Assembly (NCBI GenBank): GCA_947302065.1
Contig: CAMYUO010000114.1
Coordinates: 1-6,428 of the forward strand
Reading direction: 5' to 3'
Source of the DNA: an uncultured Clostridia bacterium
GTDB lineage: Bacteria; Bacillota; Clostridia; Oscillospirales; Ruminococcaceae
DNA length: 6,428 bases
The notes under the pieces are model-generated. The model searched no databases. It was not told where the DNA came from and worked only from the letters and a program-made list of their open reading frames with translations. The stretch's first letter is position 1. Each line of letters opens with the position of its first letter. The translations under genes and the position numbers were made by a program. Positions 5,895 to 6,428 of the stretch are shown one piece after another.

Positions 5895-5923
5895 AAAAAG
5901 AGGTATCCTATAAAGGATACCTC
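5895..5923 (-). terminator. Intrinsic terminator of the ssb-rpsR operon
   Basis: A perfect 9-bp stem, GAGGTATCC / GGATACCTC, with the loop TTTATA is followed by TTTTT on the minus strand. It starts 14 nt after the rpsR stop codon, as expected for the end of the rpsF-ssb-rpsR operon. Confidence 0.95.
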
Positions 5924-5937
5924 GGTAAAGCTTCGTA

Positions 5938-6183
5938 TTAGTCAGAAACGTATGGGATAAGTGCTACGTGGCGAGCTCTCTTGATAGCCTTTGTGAGCTC
6001 TCTCTGATGGTAAGCACAAGTACCTGTTACACGTCTTGGGAGGATCTTGGATCTCTCAGTCATGCACTTTCTGAGCTTTGCGATATCTTTATAGTCAATA
6101 GTCTCTGCTCTATCTACGCAGAACATGCAAACCTTCTTGCGACCTCTCTTCATAGGTCTTGCAGAATTCTTCTCCATTGCCAT
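5938..6183 (-). CDS. rpsR: Small ribosomal subunit protein bS18
   Basis: bS18 binds 16S rRNA with bS6 in the platform of the 30S subunit. The 81-residue product shows the family core IDYKDIAKL (29-37), ILPRRVTG (47-54), HQREL (59-63) and [13 protein letters not shown] (66-78). Four cysteines (19, 22, 40, 56), with the first two as CMFC, suggest a zinc-binding form of S18; metal binding is inferred. The ATG at 6183 is preferred. An upstream in-frame GTG at 6195 lies inside the AGGAG ribosome binding site (6195-6199) and cannot be the start, while the ATG at 6177 is further away. The gene follows ssb after 46 nt and ends 14 nt before a strong terminator. Confidence 0.97.
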   Translation of the reverse strand: MAMEKNSARPMKRGRKKVCMFCVDRAETIDYKDIAKLRKCMTERSKILPRRVTGTCAYHQRELTKAIKRARHVALIPYVSD

Positions 6184-6194
6184 TTTTATTTTCA

Positions 6195-6199
6195 CTCCT
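6195..6199 (-). promoter_or_regulatory. rpsR ribosome binding site
   Basis: AGGAG on the minus strand is 11 nt before ATG 6183. It overlaps the in-frame GTG at 6195 and thereby excludes it as start. The spacing is slightly longer than the 7 nt seen at the other genes here. Confidence 0.75.
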
Positions 6200-6229
6200 G
6201 TCGTTTAGATGTAATGATCTGTTGTCCGA

Positions 6230-6428
6230 TCAGAATGGTACTCCGTCATCGCTGAGAACATCTTCATAATCAGCAAGGTCGCCGATGGAAAGATTCTCAT
6301 TGTTATTCTCGGGCTGAGTTCTTACGGGTGCGGACTGCTGTGGCTGATAGTTATTGTTAGAATAACTATTTGAATAGCCGCTTGACTGACCGCCCTGCTT
6401 TGCCTCACCTGTGAAGCTTACATTGTCA
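6230..6428 (-). CDS. ssb: Single-stranded DNA-binding protein, C-terminal part
   Basis: Only the last 65 codons are inside the window; the OB-fold is upstream beyond 6428. The visible start DNVSFTGEAKQGG is the end of the OB-fold core, where SSBs typically read "VEFLG/VSFTG". It is followed by a flexible Ser/Asn/Gln/Tyr-rich linker of about 30 residues and then ENLSIGDLADYEDVLSDDGVPF. The acidic tip ending in Pro-Phe is the conserved motif by which SSB recruits replication and repair proteins; here it reads DDGVPF instead of the common DDDIPF. Position directly before rpsR matches the widespread rpsF-ssb-rpsR operon, so rpsF and the operon promoter should lie beyond 6428. Confidence 0.96.
   Translation of the reverse strand, partial: DNVSFTGEAKQGGQSSGYSNSYSNNNYQPQQSAPVRTQPENNNENLSIGDLADYEDVLSDDGVPF

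Noticed and set aside
5834..5900. CIRCE or CtsR operator upstream of lon
   Set aside because: Neither TTAGCACTC-N9-GAGTGCTAA nor the GGTCAAA tandem pattern is present. A short GGCACTTG stretch is a chance partial match.
5418..5960. Open frame of 180 codons on the plus strand across the lon start and promoter
   Set aside because: It runs antisense through the lon N-terminal domain, the lon promoter and the rpsR terminator. No plausible product is seen.

Overview
The window reads as a housekeeping segment from the chromosome of a low-to-mid GC Firmicute, most likely a Clostridia member of the Ruminococcus/Oscillospiraceae type. That placement is inferred from four things: the neighbour order ssb-rpsR and lon-engB, a YerC-type TrpR-like regulator, a DUF3784-like membrane protein, and strong AGGAGG-type ribosome binding sites. 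Every gene I can support lies on the minus strand, so the biological reading order runs from high to low coordinates. No mobile element, CRISPR array, phage gene or obvious foreign island is visible.

Reading order: (1) The end of the rpsF-ssb-rpsR operon: the ssb 3' end (cut by the window edge at 6428), then rpsR (bS18, four cysteines), closed by a near-perfect intrinsic terminator at 5895-5923. (2) A lon-engB operon with its own promoter (TTGCAA-17-TATAAT) and a leader of about 60 nt with an inverted repeat. It encodes the ATP-dependent protease LonA and, 16 nt later, the ribosome-assembly GTPase EngB/YsxC. EngB starts at a TTG codon and carries an acidic C-terminal extension. (3) A four-gene run: yerC-like HTH regulator, class I SAM-dependent methyltransferase (TGATG overlap with yerC), hslO (Hsp33 redox chaperone, ribosome binding site overlapping the methyltransferase stop) and a small three-helix DUF3784-like membrane protein. 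(4) A tRNA operon with a consensus promoter (TTGACA-17-TATAAT), a 7-bp leader hairpin, tRNA-Val(TAC) with encoded CCA, and tRNA-Asp(GTC) cut by the window start.

The common theme is protein quality control and translation: protease, redox chaperone, ribosome-assembly GTPase, ribosomal protein and tRNAs. The coding content is ordinary. The part most worth a second look is the 110-nt engB-yerC intergenic region. It holds a putative promoter, a 9-nt sequence present twice directly and once inverted, and a 15-bp inverted repeat whose second arm contains the yerC ribosome binding site and is followed by TCTTTTTT. That layout could let promoter-initiated transcripts be translated while read-through transcripts from lon-engB are terminated or silenced. 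This is inference from sequence only. Other points of modest interest are the AT-hook-like basic tail on Lon, the Glu-rich tail on EngB, and the hairpin leader in front of the tRNA operon. No intergenic stretch exceeds 300 bases.
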